DNA from: Novosphingopyxis iocasae
Lineage (GTDB): Bacteria > Pseudomonadota > Alphaproteobacteria > Sphingomonadales > Sphingomonadaceae
Assembly: GCF_014334095.1 (NCBI RefSeq)
Contig: NZ_CP060495.1
Span: 891,001 to 955,000, forward strand
Length of the DNA: 64,000 nucleotides
Direction: 5' to 3'
The position numbers were made by a program, and so were the translations under genes. Shown in pieces: positions 46,563-55,964 of this stretch. The notes under the pieces were generated by a model, which did not search any database, was not told where the DNA came from, and saw nothing but the letters and a program-made list of their open reading frames with translations. How positions within the stretch are numbered: the stretch's first letter is position 1; each line of letters starts with the position of its first letter.

Positions 46563-48203
46563 ATGATCAACTCCAAGCTTCGCGGCATCCTCTACGCCAC
46601 CGCGGCGGCCGCGGTTCTCAGCGCTTGCGGCGCTGATGACATCGCCCAGCCCGATATCGTGATCACCCCGCCGGCCCCCAGCCCGGCCCCTGCGCCTACC
46701 CCCACTCCCACGCCGACGCCGACGCCCGCGCCGCCGTCCGGCAAGATCACGGCGGCGGCTGCTTCGGCCTGCACCACCGGCACAGTGGACAACGGCATCA
46801 TCACTTTGGCGGGCGATGCCGGTACGGTGCGCAATTGCCGTATTAATAGCAGCGTGATCACGCAGAATATTACCCTGTCCGGCCGCCGCGACAGCGGTCT
46901 TGTCTACACCCTGCCCGGCCGGACCGAAATCGGCTTGGATCGCGGCTTCAACGGCACCGCCAATTCTGAAGTCGTGATGACCATCAATCCCGGCGTCACC
47001 GTGGTTGCCACCGATCTCAGCTCGTTCCTCGTCGCCAACCGCGGCTCACGCTTGGAAGCAGTGGGCAATTCCGACGATCCCATCATCTTCACGCATATCG
47101 ACCAGCTGACCGGCAATGTGACCGACACGACCAACCGTCTGTGGGGCGGCCTCCAGTTGCTAGGCCGCGCACCCGTCGCCGATTGCGGCAGCGGCACCTC
47201 GCTTGCCGCGGGCAATTGCGAACGCTCGGTCGAAGGTCCAGTCGGCCAGCCGATCTTCTACGGCGGCAATGATCCGACCTGGGATGCCGGCACCATCCGT
47301 TTCGTGCAGATCCTCTTCACCGGCGTCGGCTCGGGCGGCAACGAGTTGCAGGGCCTCACCACCGGCGGCGTCGGATCGAACACGCAGATCGACTATGTCC
47401 AGGTCCACAACAGCGCCGATGACGGCATCGAAAGCTTCGGCGGCCGTCAGGACATGTCGCATCTGATCTTCACCGGCGTAGCCGACGATTCGGTCGATCT
47501 CGACACCGGTTACCAGGGTGCCATCCAGTTCGTTCTGGCCATCCGTCGTCAGGGTACAAACACCGGTGAAGCCGGCGACAGCACGATTTTTGAGATCGAC
47601 AGCTCGACCAGCGACCCCGCAGCGGCCAACCAGGCACCGCGCACCGATGTGGTGATCGCCAATTTCACGCTCATCAGTCCGGAAACGGATTCGCCCGTCA
47701 TCAAGCTGCGCGGCGGCGCGGATATCGCGCTCATCAATGGCGTGGTCGTGGGCCAATCCGCCGCAGCCAGCAATTCGGGCTGCCTCGATGTGGACAACAG
47801 CTTCACCGTGCAGGCGTCCGGCTCCACGCAGACCGGTAACAATACTCCGTCTGCCAATGACAAGGGCCCGCCGGTGTTCCAGTCGGTCGTGTTCGATTGC
47901 CCGACGCTCTATGATCCCGATAGCGACGATTTCGAAGCGCAGGCGTTCACGGCGGCCGGAAATGGCAACAACAACGGCGATTTCACCAACTCGCTCCAGT
48001 CGGTGTTCATCAACGGCGCGAACGAGAACGGCGTGACGGCAACCGGCAACCTCAGCCAGGCCTATGACGCCTTCCTTCAGAGCCCCGGCTATATCGGCGC
48101 GGTGAAGGACGCCAATGACACCTGGTACAAGGGTTGGACCTGCAACACCGATGTCGCTTCCTTCGGCAGCGCGCAGGACTGCAAGACCTACCGCGTAAGC
48201 TGA
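46563..48203 (+). CDS. Large surface-type lipoprotein, candidate ElpS-like T2SS partner
   Basis: ATG 46563 with GGAGA upstream gives a 546-residue lipoprotein precursor. The lipobox LSAC is at residues 18-21, followed by a Pro/Thr-rich linker (PAPTPTPTPTPTPAPP) that would hold the globular part off the membrane. The rest is Asn/Gly/Thr-rich and strand-like, with a repeated NTGE/GADIALINGVV-type pattern suggesting a beta-helix. No enzymatic motif is recognised. It lies between rpfF and a TonB receptor, upstream of a T2SS. In Caulobacter, lipoprotein ElpS has the same kind of locus and is released under phosphate starvation. Confidence 0.75.
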   Translation: MINSKLRGILYATAAAAVLSACGADDIAQPDIVITPPAPSPAPAPTPTPTPTPTPAPPSGKITAAAASACTTGTVDNGIITLAGDAGTVRNCRINSSVITQNITLSGRRDSGLVYTLPGRTEIGLDRGFNGTANSEVVMTINPGVTVVATDLSSFLVANRGSRLEAVGNSDDPIIFTHIDQLTGNVTDTTNRLWGGLQLLGRAPVADCGSGTSLAAGNCERSVEGPVGQPIFYGGNDPTWDAGTIRFVQILFTGVGSGGNELQGLTTGGVGSNTQIDYVQVHNSADDGIESFGGRQDMSHLIFTGVADDSVDLDTGYQGAIQFVLAIRRQGTNTGEAGDSTIFEIDSSTSDPAAANQAPRTDVVIANFTLISPETDSPVIKLRGGADIALINGVVVGQSAAASNSGCLDVDNSFTVQASGSTQTGNNTPSANDKGPPVFQSVVFDCPTLYDPDSDDFEAQAFTAAGNGNNNGDFTNSLQSVFINGANENGVTATGNLSQAYDAFLQSPGYIGAVKDANDTWYKGWTCNTDVASFGSAQDCKTYRVS

Positions 48204-48293
48204 TCGGCCGACGCGAATGCGGGGCGGCGGCTGCACGATGCGGCCGCCGCCCTTCCGTCATTAAAAATAACAAGCATTTGTAAAACAGGGATC

Positions 48294-51092
48294 ATGTCTA
48301 TGCCGACGCTGCGCACCCTTGGCTGCCTCCTGCTGGCCTCGACCGCCCTTTCCGCGGTTCCCGCATTCGCCCAGTCCACCACGCAGTCGGTGCCGCGCAC
48401 GCAGCCGCCCTCGGGTGAGACCGCGGCCGACGCGCCCGATCCGGATGAGGATACCATCGACAGCGCAACGCCCGGCGCCCCCCAGGACGCAGGCGATGAC
48501 AATGTCGATATTTCCGCGCCAGGCTCCAGCGACTTCGGCAACGAAATCATCGTCCAGGGCCGCTATATCCCGCAGCCGGTCCGCGACAGCGGGCAGGTGG
48601 TGAACGTGCTGTCCACCGAAGAGATTGCCCGCGCAGGCGACGGCGATATTGCTGGCGCGCTTGGCCGCGTGACGGGTCTTTCGGTCACCAATAACGGCTT
48701 CGTGTTCGTTCGCGGCCTGGGCGATCGCTATTCGCTCGCGCTGCTGAATGGCCTTGCCCTTCCCTCTCCCGAGCCGCTGCGCCGCGTAGTGCCGCTCGAT
48801 CTGTTCCCCACCAGCGTCGTCTCCAGCGCGGTGGTGCAGAAGAGCTATTCGGTGAATTATCCCGGTGAATTCGGCGGCGGGGTAATCAACCTGACCACGC
48901 CGGCCATTCCGGACGAAAATTATTTCACCATCGGCGCCGGCATCAGTGGCGACACCGAAACCACCGCCCAGTTCGGCTATACCTATTATGGCAGCGATCT
49001 GGACGTCATCGGCCATGATGACGGCACACGCAGCCGCGATCTCGGTTCGCTGCGCAACGCGCTCGATACGCGCAGCCCGATCACGCAGCAAACCTATAGC
49101 GAGGGGGACCTTTCCTCGCTTGCCAAGCTGGTGCCGGTTTCGGCCACCGGCGTACTGCAGCGCAATTTCGAAATCCCGGCCAATGCGAGCTTCGATGCCA
49201 GCGGCGGCTTTTCCTTCTATGCCGGTGATACGCGCATTGGGGTGATCGCCAATGCCGGGCTCAGCAATGGCTGGCGCACGCGGGAAGCAACGCAGCAGAT
49301 TGCCGACGGCCCGACGTTCAATCGAAACACGCAGGTAGTGCGGACCGAAAACAGGATTGTCGCAAACGGACTGCTCGGCATCGGCGCCGAGTTCGACAGC
49401 TACAACAAGATCCGGTTCACGAACCTTTACATCCACGACACGTCCAAGCTGACCCGCCGCTCGGGTGCCTACACCTTCAACACGGGGGATGTGCTGACCC
49501 GCGTGGGCGATCCGTTCGATGTGATCGAAAGCCAGACCAGCTACATCCAGCGCCAGCTGATCAATTCGCAGATCGTCGGCGAATTCCGGTTCGGCGACAT
49601 CTCAGTCGATGCGCGGGCGTCCTACGCCAATTCCAAGCGCAATTCGCCGCTTGAATGGACCATCCCCTACTTCTTCCGCGCCAGCCAATTTGCCTATGTG
49701 AATGATTTGCGCGCGTCCCCGCCCAGCATCGGATTCAGCGATCTGAACGAGGACGTCTGGAACGGAGGGTTCGACGTTTCATATCCGCTACCGACCGCAC
49801 TGAACATCGTGCTGTCCGCGGGATATAACTACACCGACACGAAGCGTGATTTCGTCAATCGCACCCTGGAGTTCCGCGATGGCGGAAACCAGATCGCGAA
49901 CGAGACGATCCTGCCGTTCGTGCAATTGCCGATCCAGTATCTGCTCTCGCCCGGCTCGATCGATTACAACAATATCTATCTGAACGAGACGTCAGTCGAT
50001 ACGCTCAACATCCAGTATCGCGGCGATCTGACCGTCAATGGCGTATATGCAAAGGCGGAGGTCGAGCCGGCCCAGGGTGTGCGCATCGAAGCGGGCGTTC
50101 GCTATGAAGATGGCAAACAGGCAATCACGCTGGTCGATTATTTCGGCACCAATGCCAGCGGCGATTTCGTGCGCGAGCTTAACAACGATTACTTCCTGCC
50201 CGCCGCGACGCTGACTTGGAATTTTGCGGACAACTACCAGTTCCGGCTGAGCGGTTCGAAGACCATTGCCCGCCCGCAATTCCGTGAACTGGCACCCATT
50301 CCCTATCAGGATGTCGAATCCGATCGCCGTTTCTCGGGCAATCCCTTCCTGATCGACAGCCAGCTCTACAACGCCGAAGGGCGTGTGGAATATTATCCGG
50401 GGCGCGGAGAGCGCGTCTCGATCGCCGGTTTCTACAAGAAGATCGACAACCCGATCGAAACCATTGCGGACGTGAACGAAAACCGGCTGAGCGCGACCTT
50501 CGCCAACGCACCGAGCGCCAATCTTTACGGCGCGGAGTTCGAGCTGGTGAAATTCTTCCCGCTTGATTTCATCGGCGGCGATATCTTCGCCACCAAGCGC
50601 CTCGTGCTGTCCGCCAATTACACCTACAGCAAGTCGAACATTCAGGCGAATGAGAGCGACACGGTGCTGGTCTATCGCCCGCCCAACAACTCGCTTGCGC
50701 TGCCCTCGAACCAGGTGTTCGTCGATGGCCGGCCGATCACCGGACAATCCGAGCATCTGGCCAATGTGCAGTTCGGTTTCGAAGACACCGACATGCTGCA
50801 GCAGATCACCTTCCTGCTAACCTATGCAAGCGACCGGGTGAGCAATCGTGGCCCGCGCAATACCGGCGGCGGCATCGATCCCGACATTGTGGAGAGCCCC
50901 GGCCTGCGCCTGGACATCGTCGCCCGTCAGGGTTTCGATATCTGGGGCCAGCAGTTCGAGATGAAGTTCGAGGCGCGCAATATCACCGGGCGCGATTTCT
51001 ACGAACGACAGTTTGGCGATGGCTACACCGTGCTGAACAACGTGTATGAAGTCGGCACCACCTTCGCGGCAAGCCTGTCCGCACGCTTCTGA
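48294..51092 (+). CDS. TonB-dependent receptor (large, 932 aa)
   Basis: It has a signal peptide (MSMPTLRTLGCLLLASTALS, cleaved after AFAQ) and an acidic N-terminal extension of about 60 residues. A TonB-box-like DFGNEIIVQGRYI and a plug with LGRVTGLSVTNNGFVFVRGL follow. The barrel ends at VGTTFAASLSARF with the terminal Phe. The plug belongs to the larger receptor group seen in sphingomonads and xanthomonads, which often take up complex carbohydrates or other large ligands. It follows the lipoprotein gene by 90 bases and probably shares its substrate, perhaps feeding on products of secreted enzymes. The substrate is not evident from sequence. Confidence 0.92.
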   Translation: MSMPTLRTLGCLLLASTALSAVPAFAQSTTQSVPRTQPPSGETAADAPDPDEDTIDSATPGAPQDAGDDNVDISAPGSSDFGNEIIVQGRYIPQPVRDSGQVVNVLSTEEIARAGDGDIAGALGRVTGLSVTNNGFVFVRGLGDRYSLALLNGLALPSPEPLRRVVPLDLFPTSVVSSAVVQKSYSVNYPGEFGGGVINLTTPAIPDENYFTIGAGISGDTETTAQFGYTYYGSDLDVIGHDDGTRSRDLGSLRNALDTRSPITQQTYSEGDLSSLAKLVPVSATGVLQRNFEIPANASFDASGGFSFYAGDTRIGVIANAGLSNGWRTREATQQIADGPTFNRNTQVVRTENRIVANGLLGIGAEFDSYNKIRFTNLYIHDTSKLTRRSGAYTFNTGDVLTRVGDPFDVIESQTSYIQRQLINSQIVGEFRFGDISVDARASYANSKRNSPLEWTIPYFFRASQFAYVNDLRASPPSIGFSDLNEDVWNGGFDVSYPLPTALNIVLSAGYNYTDTKRDFVNRTLEFRDGGNQIANETILPFVQLPIQYLLSPGSIDYNNIYLNETSVDTLNIQYRGDLTVNGVYAKAEVEPAQGVRIEAGVRYEDGKQAITLVDYFGTNASGDFVRELNNDYFLPAATLTWNFADNYQFRLSGSKTIARPQFRELAPIPYQDVESDRRFSGNPFLIDSQLYNAEGRVEYYPGRGERVSIAGFYKKIDNPIETIADVNENRLSATFANAPSANLYGAEFELVKFFPLDFIGGDIFATKRLVLSANYTYSKSNIQANESDTVLVYRPPNNSLALPSNQVFVDGRPITGQSEHLANVQFGFEDTDMLQQITFLLTYASDRVSNRGPRNTGGGIDPDIVESPGLRLDIVARQGFDIWGQQFEMKFEARNITGRDFYERQFGDGYTVLNNVYEVGTTFAASLSARF

Positions 51093-51186
51093 TCCTGAAG
51101 GCGGCCGGCCCTCGTGTCCGGCCGCCAGAAAACGACATAGCGTGGATCCGTAAGACGCAACGGGCCGTAACAATCATTACTTTTGC

Positions 51187-51204
51187 CTGTCATGGCTCTG
51201 TCAT
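51187..51204 (+). promoter_or_regulatory. Perfect PhoB-type box upstream of gspC
   Basis: CTGTCATGGCTCTGTCAT is two identical CTGTCAT half-sites separated by 4 bases, the 11-base-period layout of the PhoB box. It ends 30 bases before the gspC start, where it can replace a -35 element. Phosphate-limitation control of the whole T2SS operon is therefore predicted. Confidence 0.72.
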
Positions 51205-51234
51205 GCTAGAGGCATAGCGCGGAAGGCGTGGAGG

Positions 51235-52149
51235 ATGGGTGCGATGCCGGGGGGCGTTGCTCGAAACGGGCTGGGAGTATCCGTGCGAAGTTTGTTCGAC
51301 ACCGGTTTTCGCACAGATCGTCTGCGCTCGCTGCCGCGACCCAGTCCTTTCGCGCTGTTGTTCAGTATTGCGCTGCTTGCATTTCTGGTCCAGCTTGCGC
51401 GGCTCGTGTGGGCCATCGTGACGCCGGTTTCGCCGGTCGGCGATTGGAGGCCGGCAAGCGCGGTCGTGCTACCGCTCGCCACGCGCCAGGCGCTGTTCAG
51501 CGGCTTCAATCCTTTCGCCCGCGCCAGCGCTGCCGATCAGGGCCCCGCCATCATTACCTCGTTACAGATCGAGCTGTTCGGCATCTTGCTGAACGGCAGT
51601 TCCGGGCTCGGCTCCGCGATCATCGCGGGAAGCGACGGCGTGCAGAACAGCTATGCCGTAGGCGAGGAAATCCAGCCCGGCGTCACGCTGGCGGGCGTTG
51701 CATTCGATCATGTCATCATCAGTCGGGGCGGCGCGCAAGAGCGCGTCTATCTCGATCAGTCGGTGCCGGCGGAGGTTGTCGGCTCCGGCGATCCGCCCGG
51801 CACCAATGCGAGTCCAGCTGCCCAGCCCGGCCCTTCCGGGGCAACGGTATCGGGCGCAGGCAATCCTGCGCGCACCGCAGAAAACCTTCAGAAGTTCGTC
51901 GCGCTGAGCCCGCGCACCGTGAACGGAAAGATTACCGGCGTGGTCGCCGCGCCCAAGGGTGACGCCGCCGGATATCGCGCCATGGGCTTTCTGCCAGGCG
52001 ACATCATCACCTCGGTCAACGGCCGCAAGATCACCTCCGCGTCGGACGCCGCCTTCGCGCAATCGCAGATCAAACCCGGCGCGCGCCTTTCGCTCATGGT
52101 TGAGCGCGGCGCGCAGACCGTCCCTGTTGCCCTGAATCTGGAGCAGTAA
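51235..52149 (+). CDS. gspC: Type II secretion system protein GspC
   Basis: The 304-residue protein has one N-terminal transmembrane helix (about residues 38-61, PFALLFSIALLAFLVQLARLV) and a periplasmic homology region with ELFGILLNGSSGLGSAIIAG. A Pro/Ala-rich linker and a C-terminal PDZ domain (YRAMGFLPGDIITSVNGRKI) follow. GspC links the inner-membrane platform to the secretin GspD and helps select substrates. It opens the gsp cluster, directly upstream of the gspD TTG. Its promoter carries a PhoB-type box. Confidence 0.9.
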   Translation: MGAMPGGVARNGLGVSVRSLFDTGFRTDRLRSLPRPSPFALLFSIALLAFLVQLARLVWAIVTPVSPVGDWRPASAVVLPLATRQALFSGFNPFARASAADQGPAIITSLQIELFGILLNGSSGLGSAIIAGSDGVQNSYAVGEEIQPGVTLAGVAFDHVIISRGGAQERVYLDQSVPAEVVGSGDPPGTNASPAAQPGPSGATVSGAGNPARTAENLQKFVALSPRTVNGKITGVVAAPKGDAAGYRAMGFLPGDIITSVNGRKITSASDAAFAQSQIKPGARLSLMVERGAQTVPVALNLEQ

Positions 52150-54393
52150 TTGCTACGCAAGTTTTCCCTGATTGCCGCCGCGTTCATGATGGTGGTCGCC
52201 GAGCCGGTCTCCGCGCAATATGTCATGAACGTGCGCGATGCCGATATCCGCGCCTTCGTGCAGGAGGCTGCGCGGGTGACGGGGCGCACCTTCATCGTCG
52301 ACAGCAAGGTTCAGGGCACCGTCTCGGTCGTGACCGAGCGGCCTTTGAGCCGTTCCGAATATTTCGAAATCTTCCTCTCCACACTGCGCGCCAACGGGTT
52401 GGTCGCGGTGCCGACCAGCGGCGGTGCTTATCGCATCCAGCAGTCCGAAGGGGCGGCGACGCAGCCGAGCCGCGTCGGCAGCCGCGCGCGTTCGGCCAGC
52501 GAGTTCGTGACCGAGGTCTTCCGCCTGCGCTCAATCGATGCGGCGCAGGCCGTCGAGACGCTCCGGCCGCTGGTCAGCCGGGAAGGATCGATCACCGCCA
52601 ATCGCAGTGCCAACAGCCTGATCGTCGCTGACTATGCCGATAATGTCCGGCGCATGCGCGAACTGATCGGCCGGATCGACCGGGACAATAGCGCCACGCG
52701 CGTCGTCAACCTGCAGAACGCGGACGCCAATGAAATTGCCCAGTCCCTGCAGGCGCTCGCCACGCAGGGCGTATCGGGCGAGGGCGCGGTAGCGCCGGTT
52801 TCGGTGGTGCCCTTCCCCACCAGCAATTCGATCGCTCTGCGCGGTGACCCCACCGCGGTCGCCGAGTTCGTGCGGATCGCGCGGGATCTGGACCAGCGTT
52901 CGCGCAGCAACAGCGAGGTGAAGATCTATCGGCTCGATTATGCCGATGCCGAGACGCTTCTGCCGGTGCTGCAACAGCTCGTCGGGCAGCAGCAGAGCGC
53001 AACGGTAACCGCGCCCAGCGCGGATATCCCGGCCTTGGCCCGCAACGTCACCGAAGGATCTCCCACCGCCTCTTCCGGCCGCGCAGCAGCGGTCAGCACG
53101 GTCACGACCAGCAGCGGCGCATCCGGCAATGGCGTCGCCGGGCGGCGCCCGGCGATCGTCACCCGTTACGAGGGCACCAACGCCATCATCGTCGCCGCCG
53201 ATCCCGATACGCAGCGCACGCTCGGCGAGGTGATCCGCCAGCTCGACGTTCGGCAGGACCAGATTCAGGTCGAAGCGATCATTGTGGAAATCTCGGATTC
53301 GCTGGCGAAGGAACTGGGCGTCCAGTTCCTCTTCGGCGACAATAATGTAGGCTATGGCGTCACCAATTTCTCGAACATCAATCCCAACATCCTGGATATC
53401 GCGGGCGGCGTGCTGGCCAACCAGCTCGATCAGCAGACGACGGTCATCAACGGTGATGTCGTCACCACCAGCAACGGCAGCGCCACCGGCAATCTGCTGC
53501 GTCAGAATGCCGCGCAGGCGGTGCTGGGCGCACGCGGCGGCTTCCTCGGCCTCGGCATTCCGCTCGGCGGCGGGGGCATTCTCGGCGCGCTGATCAACGC
53601 GGTGCGCGCGGACACCGAGTCCAACGTGCTCTCAACCCCCTCCCTTACCGTCAACGACGGCTTGGAAGGCTCCATCCTGTTCGGTCAGGAGATTCCGGTT
53701 TCCACCGGCGAAGCGCTCTCCAACAATTTCGACAACGCCTTCCGCACCATCCAGCGCCAGAATGTCGGCATCGAGCTGATCGTGACGCCGCAGGTGAATG
53801 CGGGCGACGAGGTGCGGCTCGATCTGAAGCAGGAGGTCAGCTCGATCGCCGGGCCGGTGTCCGACAATTTCAACGAACTCATCATCAACAAGCGTGAGAT
53901 CAAGACGACGCTGACCGTCGGCAATGGCGAGATTGCCGTGCTGGGCGGCCTGCTCGATGACAATGAACGCCGCACGATCGAGAAGATTCCCTTCCTCGGC
54001 GACATTCCCATCATCGGGGAACTGTTCAAATCGCGCGGGCGCACGCGGGTGAAGACGAATCTCCTCGTGTTCATCCGCCCGACCATTCTGCGCAGCCGCG
54101 CGGATCAGGCGAAGATCGCCGCACAGCGTTACGGCTATCTGCGTGCACAGCAGCTTTTGCGCCGCCCGGACGAGGAGCCTTCACTCGATCAGCTGGTCCG
54201 CGACTATCTGAATACGGTGCCGCCCGGCGGGCCCTATCTCTATCAGCAGGGCGATCAGCTTTACGGGGCAGCCGGTCCGCTGCCGCCCCCGCCTGTGGGC
54301 ACAGTGGTGGTTCCGGTCGAGGTACCGGCATCGACCGCGCCGGGCAGCGAACTGCCTGCGGTCGAAACCTATACCGCGGAGCCGGGGCAGTGA
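52150..54393 (+). CDS. gspD: Type II secretion system secretin GspD
   Basis: The 747-residue secretin starts at TTG 52150 directly after the gspC stop and has a signal peptide ending at VSAQ. The N0 domain starts YVMNVRDADIRAFVQEA. The N1-N3 repeats follow (VETLRPLVSREGSITANRSA, then NLQNADANEIAQSLQAL). The secretin core has SLTVNDGLEGSILFGQEIPV and LIVTPQVNAGDEVRLDLKQE, ending in the VGNGEIAVLGGLLDDNERRT region. It forms the outer-membrane channel. A Pro-rich tail may serve lipoprotein-pilotin-free targeting. Confidence 0.95.
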   Translation: MLRKFSLIAAAFMMVVAEPVSAQYVMNVRDADIRAFVQEAARVTGRTFIVDSKVQGTVSVVTERPLSRSEYFEIFLSTLRANGLVAVPTSGGAYRIQQSEGAATQPSRVGSRARSASEFVTEVFRLRSIDAAQAVETLRPLVSREGSITANRSANSLIVADYADNVRRMRELIGRIDRDNSATRVVNLQNADANEIAQSLQALATQGVSGEGAVAPVSVVPFPTSNSIALRGDPTAVAEFVRIARDLDQRSRSNSEVKIYRLDYADAETLLPVLQQLVGQQQSATVTAPSADIPALARNVTEGSPTASSGRAAAVSTVTTSSGASGNGVAGRRPAIVTRYEGTNAIIVAADPDTQRTLGEVIRQLDVRQDQIQVEAIIVEISDSLAKELGVQFLFGDNNVGYGVTNFSNINPNILDIAGGVLANQLDQQTTVINGDVVTTSNGSATGNLLRQNAAQAVLGARGGFLGLGIPLGGGGILGALINAVRADTESNVLSTPSLTVNDGLEGSILFGQEIPVSTGEALSNNFDNAFRTIQRQNVGIELIVTPQVNAGDEVRLDLKQEVSSIAGPVSDNFNELIINKREIKTTLTVGNGEIAVLGGLLDDNERRTIEKIPFLGDIPIIGELFKSRGRTRVKTNLLVFIRPTILRSRADQAKIAAQRYGYLRAQQLLRRPDEEPSLDQLVRDYLNTVPPGGPYLYQQGDQLYGAAGPLPPPPVGTVVVPVEVPASTAPGSELPAVETYTAEPGQ

Positions 54394-55964
54394 GGATCGG
54401 GCGTGGCAAACCTGCGGATGATGCGGCGGTACCCGTTCCCGCCAGCGGGATTCCGGATATGCCGCTGACAGACAATGCGGGCGAGACCGCGTCGCGCGCG
54501 CCGCTGCTCGACATTCCCTATGGGTTTGCGCGTGAGCATGGCGTGGTGCTGCTGAAGCAGGAGGACAAACGCCTTTCCGTCGCGCTGCGCGAGGGTGCCG
54601 ATCCGATGATTCTCCTCGAGGTGCGCCGACATCTCGCCATGCCGTTCGACGTCGATTTCGTGAACCAGCAGACCTTCGACAAACATCTGAGCGACCATTA
54701 CGCGATGGATGGCAGCGCTGCCGAAATGGCGGGATCGCTCGATATCGGTTCGGACGGGATCGGCGATCTGCCCACCGCCGACGATCTGCTGGATAGCGCG
54801 GACGATGCCCCCGCGATCCGCCTCATCAACGGCATCATTGCCGAGGCTGCGCGCCAAGGCGTGTCGGACATCCATATCGAGCCCTATGAGACCGGCCTTG
54901 TCGTTCGCATGCGGATCGACGGCATGTTGCAGGAGAAGCTGCGCATGCCGCCGCACGTCGCGCCCGTGGTGGTCAGCCGCATCAAGGTGATGGCGCGGCT
55001 CGATATTGCCGAGCGGCGCATCCCGCAGGACGGCCGCATCGGCCTGACGCTAGGCGGCAAGCTGCTCGATGTGCGTGTCTCCACACTGCCCAGCCGCGCG
55101 GGCGAGCGGGTGGTGCTGCGTATTCTCGATAAGGACAATGCCGGGATCGATCTCGATCTGCTGGGCATGTCCGAAAATGCCGAGGAAATCTTGCGTGAGG
55201 CGCTCGCCGAGCCCAATGGCATCATCCTCGTCACCGGCCCCACCGGTTCGGGCAAGACGACCACGCTCTACGCCAGCCTGAAGCAGCTGAACGACGGCAG
55301 CCGCAATATCCTTACCGTGGAGGATCCGGTGGAATATGCGGTCGATGGTGTCGGTCAGACGCAGGTCAACCCGAAGGTCGGCATGAGCTTTGCCGCGGGG
55401 CTGCGCGCCATCCTGCGGCAGGACCCGGACGTCGTGATGATCGGCGAAATTCGCGACCGCGAGACGGCGGACATCGCGGTGCAAGCCTCGCTCACCGGCC
55501 ATCTCGTGCTTTCCACCGTTCACACCAATGACGCGATCGGCGCGATCACGCGTATGCGCGACATGAAGGTGGAGCCTTTCCTCCTTGCCTCCACCCTGCG
55601 CGCCGTCCTGGCACAGCGGCTGGTGCGGCGGCTCTGCCCGGAATGCCGCAAGCCTGTGGAGGCGAGCGGCAGTGTGGCCTCACTGCTCGGCTTCGACAGC
55701 GGCACGATTGTTTATGAGCCTGTCGGCTGCCCATCGTGCAACAATACGGGCTTTGCCGGACGTATCGGTGTGTTCGAGGCGGTGCGTGTCGATGAGACGA
55801 TCCGCCGCCTGATCAACGATAATGGGGACGAGGCAATCATCGCGCGGCATGCCTTTCTGAAACAGCCGAATCTGTCGAGCGCCGCGCGCAAGCTCGTCGC
55901 CAGCGGCCAGACCACGCCCGAAGAAGCGATCCGCATTTCGCGGCGCGAGGATGTGGATGCCTGA
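54390..55964 (+). CDS. gspE: Type II secretion ATPase GspE
   Basis: The start is GTG 54390 in a GTGA overlap with gspD; an ATG at 54459 is an alternative. The 524-residue ATPase has the N1E domain (about residues 30-120) and SDIHIEPYETG of the T2SE N-terminal core. Walker A is GPTGSGKTTT (about 283), with the Asp box and Walker B (DVVMIGEIRDRETADIA). The zinc-binding tetracysteine CPECRKPVEASG...CPSCNNTGF is also present. It powers pseudopilus assembly at the inner membrane and docks to GspL. Confidence 0.95.
   Translation: MRIGRGKPADDAAVPVPASGIPDMPLTDNAGETASRAPLLDIPYGFAREHGVVLLKQEDKRLSVALREGADPMILLEVRRHLAMPFDVDFVNQQTFDKHLSDHYAMDGSAAEMAGSLDIGSDGIGDLPTADDLLDSADDAPAIRLINGIIAEAARQGVSDIHIEPYETGLVVRMRIDGMLQEKLRMPPHVAPVVVSRIKVMARLDIAERRIPQDGRIGLTLGGKLLDVRVSTLPSRAGERVVLRILDKDNAGIDLDLLGMSENAEEILREALAEPNGIILVTGPTGSGKTTTLYASLKQLNDGSRNILTVEDPVEYAVDGVGQTQVNPKVGMSFAAGLRAILRQDPDVVMIGEIRDRETADIAVQASLTGHLVLSTVHTNDAIGAITRMRDMKVEPFLLASTLRAVLAQRLVRRLCPECRKPVEASGSVASLLGFDSGTIVYEPVGCPSCNNTGFAGRIGVFEAVRVDETIRRLINDNGDEAIIARHAFLKQPNLSSAARKLVASGQTTPEEAIRISRREDVDA

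Noticed and set aside
47160-49436. Two minus-strand frames (358 and 391 codons) opposite the lipoprotein and TonB receptor genes
   Set aside because: Codon shadows; no motifs or starts with ribosome sites.
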